Part shown: positions 1 to 11,175 of the stretch, one piece after another
How the letters are laid out: the number at the start of each line of letters is the position of its first letter
How positions within the stretch are numbered: position 1 is the first letter of the stretch
DNA from: Mnemiopsis leidyi
Lineage: Eukaryota; Ctenophora; Tentaculata; Lobata; Bolinopsidae
Assembly (NCBI GenBank): GCA_000226015.1
Contig: JH152685.1
Coordinates: forward strand, 4,100 to 51,985
Reading direction: 5' to 3'
DNA length: 47,886 nucleotides
The notes under the pieces: model-generated
Databases searched by the model: none
What the model saw: only the letters and a program-made list of their open reading frames with translations
Told to the model about the DNA's origin: nothing
Made by a program: the position numbers and the translations under genes

Positions 1-1779
1 ACTGTTTGAGATTTATGTCATACCGATACGGGATTTAACCCTAACTTGAACCCTAACTTGAACGCTTGAATTGAAAATTCTACAGGTACTTAAGTCAACA
101 CTGTTCATGTAGTAAAATGGCAAAAGATTTGGTGAACTGTACAACTTTCTTCTGAGTACTGCTGTCAGATCGAGATGCTGCTAGATAGCTCGAAAAACCC
201 GTATGTGGCAAAAGCACAATTGACAATGATTGAATTATGATTGATGATTACCAGCTATCCATCGTTTTCCTAGGTAAAACCACGAAATTGATTGCCAGCT
301 GAAACAACAAGCAATGGAAGTGGAGGAGTCACTATTTAACTTTAAGCAAGAATTGAAAATCATGACTGAACCGGAACGGGGTAAAAACTTTCGAATGCCC
401 GACAAACAAACAAGAAACAGTCAACCTCAGAAATGAGACCAGCACCACCTTTTATACTAAACCGACAAAATTTTACGCTCGATTCTACCGACGAAGGAAA
501 GCTGAGCTACTGCGCGCGGTCAGGTGGGTGCTTGCGTCATCAAATTAACACGTGATTTTGATACTTTAAGGTTGGAAAAAGAATCACGTGGCGCGCGGCA
601 CGTGGTAGCCCCTCGACCAATAATGAATCGCGGCACTTTTGTGCCGTAAAACAATCGTATTTCGCCCGACTCTCGTTCAGCTTTAGCTGCGTGAGTCGGG
701 TATCACCGCGACAATTTGGAGTCAGCAATAAATTATCTGTAGCTAAAAGTTATTTGACGTTTTTATCCATCCATACACTTTATGGTAAAACGTGTGGCAA
801 GTATTAAAATTAAAATTAGCTAACCAATATCAGTGAGCAGTCCAAATATAAAATTGAGTTCAATCGATATTATCAATTTTATTCTTTTTTTGATATCATT
901 GTGTACGTCTTTAAATGATGTTTTTGAAGTGACATTATTTACGGATGAACTAGATTATGAGAAGTGTTTATATAATTATGGTATTTTCGTGAAAAGGAAA
1001 AGGATATATATTTCTATTTCTTTTGTGTATAACATTGCAGGAGAGAAAATAAAACTTATTAAGCAATATCATACAATTAGATTGATTGTAAATTCAATTC
1101 TGACAAAGTGTTTTACTAGCAGTGTATGTTCCATCCTTTGAAGTATGTCAATAATTACTCACTTTTGTGATGGTATTTGTTTATATGCATTTGCTCCCAA
1201 CTCCTAGATGCCCCGCCTTACATTGAGGTGCAGCTGCCCTTCATTTTCAGGGAGTTAAGAATGCATCATGCATCATATAGTAATTCTATGGCATAAAGAA
1301 AGGCCTTCTTATTTAACACTCAATCATTGTTCTCGGTCATTTGGCCGAGTCCATTAAAGAATAATGCATAGGCAAGTGCCCTTAGCCCACTCCTCTAAGA
1401 TTGGGGATCACAGGGGGTCAGGTGACAGGTGCTATAACCAACTTTGATAACTGCAACCATAACTCTCAATTATGGCCCTATGCTTTGTATTGTAATTATT
1501 GTTTTATAAAATTATTGTTTTAAAATTATTGTTTTATGTTATATCAACAATATCATTTTGTTTTGACTCTTATTTCTTACGTTATTTTTGACAGATTTTA
1601 AGGGGAATATTTTCGTTTTTGTTAATGAAACAAAATATGTTTAAATTTATTAAACCTGTTGAACCTGTAAATGTATGTAGGCTTTTACAGTTGCACTGAA
1701 GGGGCACCATGGTAGATTCTAATCTTTTATTTGAGTTCCTCCATATTATTCAACAATAACCCCAAGCTATTGCCCAGCT
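1..1779. other. Upstream region without a supported gene
   Basis: No coding exon is supported here. The first 500 bases are AT-rich with a short direct repeat of a ccctaactt motif near 38-60. Bases about 500-720 are more GC-rich and contain the CACGTG cluster listed separately. From about 750 to 1779 the sequence is AT-rich. A 102-codon open frame at 833-1141 has strongly AT-driven composition and no recognisable motif, so it is not called. The whole stretch is most simply the upstream and 5' untranslated region of the helicase gene that starts at 1780. Confidence 0.5.
549..604. promoter_or_regulatory. Cluster of three CACGTG E-boxes
   Basis: Perfect CACGTG palindromes occur at 549-554, 585-590 and 599-604, the last two separated by an alternating GC stretch. 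A TGCGTCA element lies just upstream near 534-540. The block sits in a local GC-rich island within AT-rich DNA, as expected for a promoter. CACGTG is the classical site for bHLH-zip factors of the MYC/MAX/USF/TFE type. It could serve the helicase gene, whose ATG is 1.2 kb downstream, if there is an untranslated first exon, or a gene left of the window. The regulatory role is inferred. Confidence 0.4.
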
Positions 1780-4700
1780 ATGTATATCAATGCAGCAAGA
1801 CGTTTGTTTAAAAATTTCCTGGACAAAATTCCTCATCAAAATCATGGCTTAGCTGCTTCAAGAAATGATGATGTTGTTAATCTTTTGACTGAAACTCTAC
1901 AAGCTGATAGTTCAAAATCTCGAAAATTTCAAAGTGATAATGTTTCATGGGGAGTTTTGAATGCTAGTGATATTAGCAAAGGAGACAAAAAGGGGAGAAA
2001 GCGCAAGAAGAAGAAAAGTGCCATTGATTGCTATGTTCCTCTGACAAACACTGCCTTCTCAGATTTTAGAGCTTTAAACAATGACCTAAAGACATGTCTT
2101 AACAAGCAATTTAAATCAATTTTACCCATTCAAGAAAAAGTACTTCCACTTGCTTTGGACAACAGGTTTGAAGAAAGATAAAAATAAAAATTCAGGTAAG
2201 CTCAACTAATTTTTGTATTACCCAGCCAGGGGAACATTGACTGTGATTGATTTATTCTAACTTAACTGCGCCTTTCAGAAGTATCATTGTGCAGTCAGAA
2301 ACTGGTAGTGGGAAAACTTTGACTTATGTCATCCCTATTGTGAATGCATTACAGAGTGGCCATTTAGATACAGCTAATAGGTGTATTGTTATTGCCCCTA
2401 CCAAAGAGTTATGCTCTCAAATTTATAGGTTTGTAGTTTTTTATGCCAATATTCTTGCTACAAGTTAAGTTTTATGGTTAATAAAGAAAAACTTCTGAAG
2501 ATTTTAAGAATATTGATAAAGAATTGTGAAAGATTAGCTTTTCAAGAATTCATATCTTGAATTATCTGTGATCCTATAGATAAGATATTTATTGGTAATA
2601 GTTTTGAAGTATGTTTCTTTATTAAGACACAATTCCATTCAGCGTATTTTTGGGATTTGTTCCAATGGCATCATCTGTGCTACTTCTTGGAACTGATCGT
2701 TCTGGTAGTGCATCTGTGCAGAACAGAAAGTTACTGAATGGAACACCAATCATTATCACCACTCCGGCATCTTTAAATAGCAAATTAAAGCAAGGAGTTC
2801 TGAGGCAAGAATTGCTTTTATTTTTGATTTTGCAGTTAAAAACACCAAAACTAAGCACTTAACAGTGTTATGAATACAAATTTAATTGAGAATGGTCTAC
2901 TTACAATGGATTCGAAAGTACTATTATATAGACTTTTAACATTCTTGCCACTATTTTTCTCGTGAGTCGTCTGACTTGTTTCCCAGGAAAAATTGATCAT
3001 TTCACTTCAAGGATTATTATGAAAAATCTTATCTTTGTAATTTAAAATCTCACAGGCTAAATGACACATCAGTTCTTGTTGTGGATGAATTTGATCGTCT
3101 GTTTGGCGGAAGTGACTTTGAGGATCAAGTAAGCCACATTTTGGCTGCAGTAGCGAAGAAGAAGGTTTGCTATTTATGGGAACCTGATGTCAGCCACAGT
3201 TCAGCTCCTTAAACAGTATGGTTATTGCAATTTAAAATGTATTTAAAACTATCTCCAGACAAAATTCCCAATCTTAAACAACATTTTACTTATTCCCCAC
3301 TACAGGTTGCAAATTCGAACTTTTGTCCACTTTCAGAGAAGTTCTTCAAGGCGGGCCCAGATTTTGATAACATCAGCCACAGTATCAGAAGAGATGAAAG
3401 GCTTTGTACAGAAGTATGTACCAGACATAGAGATTATGGAAAGGAAAGACGTGAGCCCTCCAACTCTGCACCACAAGTGGATCATTTCTCCTTTGCATAG
3501 ACGGACGGAAACATTGCTGCAGCTTCTGAAAAACCAAGCTGATCAGGATAAAAACTGCAAAAAGTGTATCATATTCGTCCAAAAACTAGAAATTGGGGAT
3601 GCATTGTTTGAGGTTGATCTAATTTTAATTAATTTAGAACTTTCGAACAATACTGATTACAGCAATAACTATATAAACAAAAATCACCATACTAGGAAAA
3701 TCTACTTTATTTAGGGGAAAATAAATGCTTGCAAAATGAAATCAGTTGTTGTATTATTAGTCAACATATGTAAGTTGAAGATTCATAAGATTGGTGAATG
3801 CTATCGCTGTATTCGGCTGTTCATGGGTCAGTGACACATCTGGCCTAGGCAACTTAACTGAAATAAACATTAGTTTATGAGCTCAGATGCATAGCGACTT
3901 TATAATTCACCCCCACCGTAATATGTACTAATGTAGCAAAAAGTAACAAAAATGATTGAAGTTAATTGAAAAAACACACTTGAATGAGGGCACTGTAAAA
4001 GTAAAAGTAAAGGATACTTACCCCAAATATAAGTGAATATCATTATTGTTAAATTTTGGAAGCAGTTGTAATAGATTACATAAATACTGAAGTTTTTTGT
4101 TTTTTCTAAGTTTAACCCTTTTATACACTTTGGTGTCGAGAACCTCCTCTCGCAAACAAAGAAATTTGACTTCTCGGGAACCCTTGAATTCCACTCAATT
4201 ATCAGGTGCTAAAAAGTGAGGGATACTTTGTTACTATGATAAATGGAGATATGTCTGGAGCAAAACGGCAAGTTGTAAGTTTCTGGACAATGATTTTAAT
4301 GAATATTAAATCAAATGCTTCAATCGAAATTTTATTAACAAGAACTTTAAATAATAGGTTATACATGTAGTATTGATAAATATTTCGGCATAACATGATC
4401 TTCTTTTTTCAGGTTTTTAATGAGTTTAAAAAGGGTAGCTATGATATTCTAATCGCAACTGATCTAATTGCTAGAGGAATTGATATTCCAGACTGTGAAA
4501 TGGTGATTCAGGTACTTATAATTTATTGTTTAAATAAATGATCTTAAGTTAAACAACAGTCATTACAGTCAGTTAGAAAATTGCATATATTATTTCTGTT
4601 TAGGATTTTGTTATGCTGCACTTTCGATATAAAGTTGTTCACCTTATGATATAAGACATGCACTAATGTTTTACGAAACAATAGTTAGCATTTCTATTTA

Positions 4701-5843
4701 GAAACATGTAAATTTAAAAATTCTTGACAAGTAAATTTAAATCATGTTTGTTGAACACTTAATGTCGTTTCAAGAATGCCAGCTACTTTTTAAAAGAACA
4801 CTCAAGTCCATACCCCTGACTTTCGACACCCCCAGATACAACCAGGGGATGACATCGACATGTACCTTCACCGTGCTGGTCGTTGTGGACGAGCGGGAAG
4901 AACCGGAACCAGCTATGTCATTGCTTGTGATGCTAACGTCAACGACCGAGCTTTCTTTAATCTTGTCAGACGGCAGTTAAATGTGGAAATTGTTGATGCA
5001 ACCACTTTTCTTCGTAAGTCAGTTATGCAATATCATGAAACATAGTTTTAATGTTTCTCTAGATATAAAACATTTACTCAAAAATGTATACTTGAAAATT
5101 TTGTACAATTATAAGTTTATCCCGGCAAAGTTGTTTCTTTGTTTAAAATCCATTATCAATCCTGCAAGATGCAATATTTCAGCGGAAAAGGAGAGTGGAG
5201 TTGTTTCTGTGCTGGAGAACTCTCTTCACCACGTTTCAAAGAAAGATGAGCTGTCTTTCTCCATCGACATGGTCATGACTGAGGATGTCAACTTCTATCA
5301 GAAACTAGTAATGGACTTAGGACTAAGACCTGTTAACGCTGCACAGGTTCCTGGTAAAAGGTGAGCTTAACGAGCACGATATTTCCTTGCACGAAAACTG
5401 AAACTTAGTAGTTCGGATTTGGTTGGAAGTTCTACTTTTGGTCAGCAGCTGCACATGTTAAAAGTATTGATGAAATTACATCGCTAAAAACGATGACTTT
5501 CAAATCTTTATACATTTTGAGTTACAACGTTCAAAAAAATTTTAGGGTATTTGGAATGTGGTACAGCAGTCCAGTGGAGGCTTGGGCTGCCCAAACTACG
5601 ATCAAGGCGCACTTCAAATCTAACTGCCTTCCTGAACCCGAAATTGGGATGTTCCGACACAAATCCAAAAACAAAAGTGTGCTGGACTGGGATACCTACT
5701 TTAGTGAGATTAGGAAAACAAAGAAGGAGGAAGAGAAGTTGAGATACAAAAACTTTGTGAAACAAGAAATGGGAAACAGAAGGATAAGACAAGGCAGATA
5801 CAAGTTTAAACAACATCTATCGGGTCCGGGGTCCGGACGATAG
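1780..5843 (+). CDS. DEAD-box ATP-dependent RNA helicase (DEFD variant), possibly mitochondrial
   Basis: The coding exons are 1780-2165, 2279-2428, 2643-2804, 3056-3164, 3337-3612, 4206-4274, 4413-4511, 4836-5013, 5183-5360 and 5546-5843. They join in phase to 634 residues. The motifs appear in family order: a Q-motif-like region (about 95-125), Walker A SETGSGKT (135-142), motif Ia PTKEL, motif Ib TPASL, motif II VVDEFD (241-246), motif III SAT (282-284), motif V ARGID and motif VI HRAGRCGRAGRTG (from 429). Proteins with this core unwind or remodel RNA using ATP. Motif II reads DEFD instead of DEAD. The N-terminus is rich in Arg, Lys and Ala with few acidic residues for the first 25 positions, which could be a mitochondrial presequence; DDX28/MRH4-type helicases are the closest idea, but I cannot assign the orthologue. 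The C-terminal 60 residues are strongly basic, as in RNA-binding tails. Intron 3 uses a GC donor (2805). AATAAA lies at 6027. Confidence 0.85.
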
Positions 5844-7383
5844 CAGCAGGGTGTATTCACTGTCCAATGAATGTGGTCAACTGCTATGTTGAGTCCAAGC
5901 CTGCTTACTTGGATACTTGTGAAAGAATGAAACTTGAGAAGAGAAAATGGTGTCATATCTGAGGTCGAGACCAGAATGTCGAGTTAAAATGGCTTATGCT
6001 CAAATACCAGAATTCTGTATAATTAAAATAAAGGAAGAAGTTTGAGTTTTTACGTGCTGAGTGCTCGACATTCAATATTGATGTGAGATCTTCCTTATTT
6101 TTCGTGTAATTTGTTAATCATCGAATTCTGTTTCGTCAATATCTTCCGTGAATCTTCCTATAAATCTCATGCGAAATGAAATGATATTTTTGGAATCCAT
6201 GATCCATCTCCACCATTTTGCACAGATTTTCCCAGGAAATCTAATCACCCCTATGGCCTATAATTACGAACTGTGTTGTAGTTGTATTAAGGGAACGCTC
6301 CGATTCTTCAGAGAGCATAAAAACCCGCTACCTTCGGGGAGTCACAAAGCCGGTTATTATTAAAACCGGTTATTCGATCTTTTCTCCTAATTCTACTTCC
6401 TCCAGATTAGCTCTGTCCAACGGGTCCCAAAAAGCAGGTTACTGTTTGGCGCCTAGCCTGTTTGTTAAGTCCTTAAATTTCTCTGGATTATTCGATCTCT
6501 TTGGTAAGTCCTGCCACAATGAATAGCATTTCCTTCATTAAATAAAATGTGAATATTATGTTCAATCACATACCAAATTTTTCAGCGGAAATAACTGACA
6601 TCTGTGCTATTTTACCTGCCTTATACGTACTTTACAACAGTGTCCCATTCGTTAATCTTGTTAAGATGTTTCTTTATAGCTGCTGGTCAGTTTGTCTGCT
6701 TGCCCTCACAAAGTTTAGGCTTGACTTTACAAAACGTGGTCTCTGGTCCTATTTGACGTAACAGATTTTCGTATGAAGTCTATGGACAGGATATTTGGGT
6801 AATTAGATTTGTACTGGACAGGTGGTCGTTATCAGTGGCAATATAAAGTACGTCTAGGATTTTTAACTTTCCTTCGCAATTCATCTGAAAAACCTTGCAG
6901 TTTTTGAGATAAAGTTTGATATCCTCGTAATGCCTTTTGCTCCTATTGGGGTAACGTTGTTCTATTTTGTTTGACTGCAGTGGTTTCTGTTGATATTTGA
7001 ACTAGACATTTTTACAGTATACTCCATTTGTCTGTTGAGATCAACCTGACGTCAGTTGTCAGGATCGAATTTCACGATTGAGTTTTAGGCGTGCCTCAAA
7101 GATATGGCGTTTATTCGCAAGCTACTCAGATCGGTTTTTGCAACTCGAGTACGCTGAGGCAACTTCTATTTTGAGACTTGCTCTCTCTCACTCTCCCTCG
7201 GTAGCCGTATTTAATCCTCAAAATTATCAATGCTTGTACATTCTTCCTTTTTCTCCTCCTGTTGCCGTGTCTGTGCAAAGTTCGCCCCGTCCTTATATTC
7301 AGAGCTTTAGAGCTCTAGCCTGTACTGCATTGTGTACTTTATCTGCTAGTTTACTGTAACTTTAATATTTTACTGTTATTTAG
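5844..7383. other. Intergenic: helicase 3' UTR and kinase upstream region
   Basis: The helicase 3' UTR probably ends soon after an AATAAA at 6027-6032. The rest has only short open frames, such as 7078-7359, with no motif, repeat or splice structure supporting them. A pyrimidine-rich acceptor ending in TTTAG at 7383, just before the kinase start codon, suggests that an untranslated first exon of adenosine kinase copy 1 lies somewhere in this stretch. I could not place it. Confidence 0.5.
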
Positions 7384-7425
7384 GAGGCTTGTTCAAGTAA
7401 CCACCCCGGGCTCAAAACTAACATC

Positions 7426-10400
7426 ATGACTAAAAAGTAAGTAATCTTGTTTTTAATCGGGAAATTCTCTGATCTCTTCATATTCTTATCATTGTTTAGT
7501 TTCTGGATACTCCCATAAATTGAAGTCTCATGACTTATGATCCAAATACATTGTACGAAAACCACGTTTTGCACAATAATACAAATATATCATACGAGAA
7601 CCAACAAATTTTAGACGTTCATTGAGAGGAATTATCTTTGGCTTGGATCACGTCCTTTATGATATGACGGCATACGTTGACAAATCATTTTTGGAGAAGT
7701 GAGTTTTGTAAAAACAATCGGTACTTGTGTCTATGATTTTGTACGAAATGATTTTCAGAGGAGTACTATACGGTATGGGAAATCCCCTTCTTGATATGAC
7801 AGCTGTTGTTGACGAAGCTTATTTACAGAAGTAAGATTAATTATTGTCACTTAACTTAATTACAGTCGTTGTTCAAAAATATGCGTGATTTGCGCGTTTT
7901 ACAATAGAAATAGTGTTAATCCAAAAATTTTGATTCGACCATAACTTTTTACCTGTTTAACCGATTTTATTAATTTAAAAAGCCTTTCAAGCAGAATTCT
8001 TGAAATTTTTATATGAATTAGCCTTCATAATTAATTTTCGGAAGCGTTTTGTATGGTCTAGATTCATAGATAGAGCTAATTTTAGCAAAAATTCCGGAAA
8101 TTTTTTAATCTGGCCTGCTGCTCAGATTTTGTTAGATGTGATAGCCCGGGTAATTTCCGTATGCTAAGGGCATGCAAATGGAGTTATATGATTGGTTTTT
8201 AGCTAACTTTGTGCTTATTTCAAAAAATTATGAGCTTTTGAAATTTTGCTCAATTTTCGATACGGATAAATTTCTAATCTAACCGTTTGAAAACAACCTC
8301 TAACACCAATGCAAATTAGTAAAATCAAACTTTTTAAAGAATTACAATATAATTGACGGTAAATAAAATGCATAAAATGTCTTTTTGACCGAAATCATCG
8401 AAAGATCCGAAAGCTTTTAGAAATTTGATAATTTTAACGAATTTTTGACTTCAATCTTCAGCATTTTTTCCATGAGAACTTAAATAAGATAATATCTATT
8501 GGAATTCAAGCTAGGATGCATGTGCTTGACTTGAGAAAAAATTATGTAGCTATATCGGATACGAATTTTATGCAACAGCCTTTTCAAAAAAGTCGCAAAA
8601 ACCGAAAAAAGCGCAAATCACGCATATTTTGGAACAACGACTGTATCTCCTCAAACTCATGCAGTAGTTACATTCTTAGTCCTGATTGTTGTTTGTCCCA
8701 CGTGTTTTATTGCTCAGTTTCTGAGTTCCCTTGAAATGATTGTGTTTCAACTTCACGTTTTTTGTGATATGTAACCATAAAATGTTCAGATACGATTTGC
8801 AGCCTAACAACGCCATCCTAGCCGAAGATAAACATAGACCCATGTGAGTTCCTGAACGTTCACAATTTTTGTATTTTATCGTTTTTATTGGAGTCGCCAT
8901 GGGATTAGGCACTTCAGATGGCTCGATCCGAAGGCACGCTCTTCCAAGGGCCGACCCATAAACTTACTAACTCGTTTTAAAACCCGTCCAGTTACGACGA
9001 GCTGCTGAACGAGAACTACAAAGTAAGCTACAGTCCGGGAGGAGCTACTCAGAACACCATCAGAGTCGCTCAGTGGTACCTCCGTGAACCTGAGTCCACC
9101 TCTTTTGTCGGATGTATCGGTTAGTTATCTTTGTTAGTGCTGGCTTGTTTTTATGTTTTGCAATTTATGTGTTTCGCTTGCTACAAAAAAAGTTCATCGT
9201 ATACTCGCAGTCGTTATATTTGATTCTTGTATGGCTGTAGAATTCCTGAGTTTGGGGGAAAATTTCATGTTTAAATTGCTCGCAGGATCCGATCCTCCAG
9301 AATTTATTATTAAGGATGACAAAACCGGTAAACTCATAAACGTCGTAAAAAACATGATCGTCTTTGAGTAAAAATCAAGCCATTGTCACGTGCTATGTAC
9401 CAAACAACCGTTATTCGAATATGCTACATACGTGTAAACTTTTAGTGTCTCAATCAAAACCGAACAATCATTCCACGGTGATCCTGTTTTTATCATGTTG
9501 TATTTATTTTCAAATAAAAATACCACAACCCCTGCTCCAATATCTTCACTTCCTAATAAGTTCTCTTTTCCAGGCCAGGACACGTTCGGAGACAAGTTGA
9601 AGTCCTGCATGAAGAAGGAAGACATCAGGACAAACTACCTGGTGGACCCTAACGCACCTACCGGAGTTTGCGCTGTCCTCATTACCGGGGGAAACAGGTA
9701 CTTGTACATTATATACCTTGTATTGTACATTATATTTGTACCTTGTATTATTAACTTTTTATAATGCATTTATGTGACTTGGCAGTGTCTTATCTGGAAT
9801 ATTTTGGTATTTTATTCATCCCTGGACAATGACATTCAACTTGTTGCATATTTAGCGCCAAAATTTATTAAATTCTATTGTACTGCATTAAAATGTTTTC
9901 TTGTGTTTTAGGTCGTTAGTGACCCGTCTAGACGCAGCTAATGAATACAAACAAAGTCACCTGACTTCACCAGGAACTTGGTCTCTTGTCACTGACGCCT
10001 CCTTCTACTACATCGCTGTAAGATATTAGTCTAAAGATTGCTTTGTAAATCGAGTATAATATGTTGAAATTTTGCTTGTCTCAAATTGACGTGCTGTACA
10101 AAAAAGTACCAATATTGAAATTATTGCAATACCTAGCCAGTAAACTCAACAAAACATTCCAAACATTCCTTTTCCCGCAGGGCTACTTCCTGACAGTCTC
10201 GCCAGACAGCATGGTAGAGATCGGAGAACACGCCGTAAAGGAAAACAAGTGTTTCTCCATGAACCTCAGTGCTCCCTTCCTCAGCCAGTTCTTCAAGGAT
10301 CCCATGAAGAAGGTCCTGCCATACTGTGACATTGTCTTTGGTAACGAAGACGAGGCTCGCGCCTTCGCTAAAGACTTCGAGCTGAACACGACTGATTTGG

Positions 10401-10958
10401 CGGAGATCGCCAAGAAGGTGGCGGCAATGCCAAAGAAGAACAGCAAGAGATCTAGGATTGTTATCTTTACTCAGGGAGCAGAGCCTACTGTCGTTTTTAA
10501 AGGTATGTTTTCGCATCATCCTCAATGAAAGTTGTCTTTGTCTCACGATTCTACAATCCGAAGATATGTTAAGACTATTAGTGACATGTTACACTTATTG
10601 TTTGTTCAACAGATAACAAAGCTAAGGAGTACCCCGTCCTGCCCATCGCTTCTGAGAAGATAATCGACACTAACGGAGCTGGAGACGCTTTTGTCGGAGG
10701 TATAATTTCTTCACAGTATTTGCGAAGTGTACAATCTGTTTTTCCTTAACAGATTGATCTATGTTTCCCATATAGCTGATTACTATTTTCCTTGCCTGAC
10801 ATGTTTTTGAAGTTCTGCATTCCAAACATCACCACTTTCCAGGTTTCCTAGCCGAGTATGTACAAGACAAGGACATAGAGACCTGTGTAAACAACGGCAT
10901 GCACGCTGCCCACATGATAATCCAGGTGTCCGGATGTACGTTACCTGAACGTCAGTAG
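7426..10958 (+). CDS. ADK: Adenosine kinase, copy 1 (with alternative N-terminal exons)
   Basis: Adenosine kinase phosphorylates adenosine to AMP with ATP and controls cellular adenosine; it belongs to the PfkB/ribokinase family. The canonical transcript uses exons 7426-7436, 7759-7830, 8790-8843, 8992-9119, 9574-9697, 9912-10017, 10181-10502, 10613-10699 and 10843-10958. They join in phase to 339 residues, close to the vertebrate length of about 345. Landmarks are YGMGNPLLD (residues 8-16, ribose-binding Asp at 16), GGATQN, PTGVCAVLITGGNR, a GYFLTVSPDS strand, NLSAPF, FGNEDEA and the anion-hole motif DTNGAGDAFVGGF with the catalytic Asp near 297. All expected active-site motifs are intact. 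An alternative exon at 7615-7698 can replace 7759-7830 in the same phase. The start ATG gives only MTK before the first intron, and an acceptor-like sequence at 7383 precedes it. A minisatellite begins 14 bases after the stop, and a second kinase follows in tandem. Confidence 0.93.
7615..7698 (+). CDS. Alternative exon A of adenosine kinase copy 1
   Basis: This 84-base segment has an acceptor (TTTTAG ending at 7614) and a donor (GTGAGT at 7699). It starts and ends in phase 2, exactly like the canonical exon B at 7759-7830. It encodes RSLRG, then IIFGLDHVLYDMTAYVD, then KSFLEK, which aligns without gaps to exon B's VLYGMGNPLLDMTAVVD and EAYLQK. By hand count, 10 of 23 aligned residues match. 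The ribose-binding Asp is kept, but the usual GNP triplet is replaced by DHV. The intron between A and B is only 60 bases, which often prevents both exons being joined, so mutually exclusive use is likely. Being in frame and free of stops argues against a dead duplicate, but no transcript evidence is available here. Confidence 0.7.
7863..8643. mobile_element. Non-autonomous mariner-like MITE in kinase intron
   Basis: Terminal inverted repeats of 33 bases lie at 7863-7895 and 8611-8643. They begin CAGTCGTTGTTC and match at 32 of 33 positions by hand alignment. Each end is flanked by TA (7861-7862 and 8644-8645), the target duplication expected of Tc1/mariner elements, whose termini often begin with CAGT. 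The 715-base interior is AT-rich with no transposase-length open frame, so the copy must depend on an enzyme encoded elsewhere. It fills most of the intron between alternative exon B and the next kinase exon. Confidence 0.8.
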
Positions 10959-10971
10959 TGTCGTCACAACT

Positions 10972-11175
10972 GAGATCTTGTCATCCTGCTCTGCTCTGCT
11001 GCTTGCAGAGATCTTGTCATCCTGCTCTGCTCTGCTGCTTGCAGAGATCTTGTCATCCTGTTCTGCTGCTTGCAGAGATCTTGTCATCCTGTTCTGCTGC
11101 TTGCAGAGATCTTGTCATCCTGCCTGCCCTGGTGCTTGCAGAGATCACGTTATCCTGCCTGCTCTGCTGCTTGCA
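10972..11175 (+). repeat. Minisatellite just after the ADK copy 1 stop codon
   Basis: Six head-to-tail units start at gagatcttgtcatcctg and end in ctgcttgca. Their lengths are 36, 36, 31, 31, 35 and 35 bases; the differences come mainly from how many ctctg steps are present. The array starts 14 bases after the kinase stop and should therefore be transcribed in its 3' UTR. Open frames read through the array (for example 10978-11205) are repeat translations, not genes. Confidence 0.9.

Noticed and set aside
1..60. Telomere-like ccctaa pattern at the window start
   Set aside because: Only two spaced copies of ccctaactt occur, not a tandem hexamer array.
833..1141. 102-codon plus-strand open frame
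   Set aside because: AT-rich composition rich in Ile, Phe and Tyr, no motif, no splice context, and it lies upstream of a clear gene start.
7078..7359. 93-codon open frame before adenosine kinase
   Set aside because: No recognisable domain; composition like translated non-coding DNA; it is followed by an acceptor rather than a gene end.
7615..7830. Exons A and B both included in one kinase message
   Set aside because: It would keep frame but duplicate the substrate-binding strand, which would disrupt the fold; alternative use is simpler. Not excluded without RNA.
10133..10546. Long minus-strand frame opposite the kinase
   Set aside because: Shadow of the true exon 10181-10502, whose plus-strand product has the kinase motifs.
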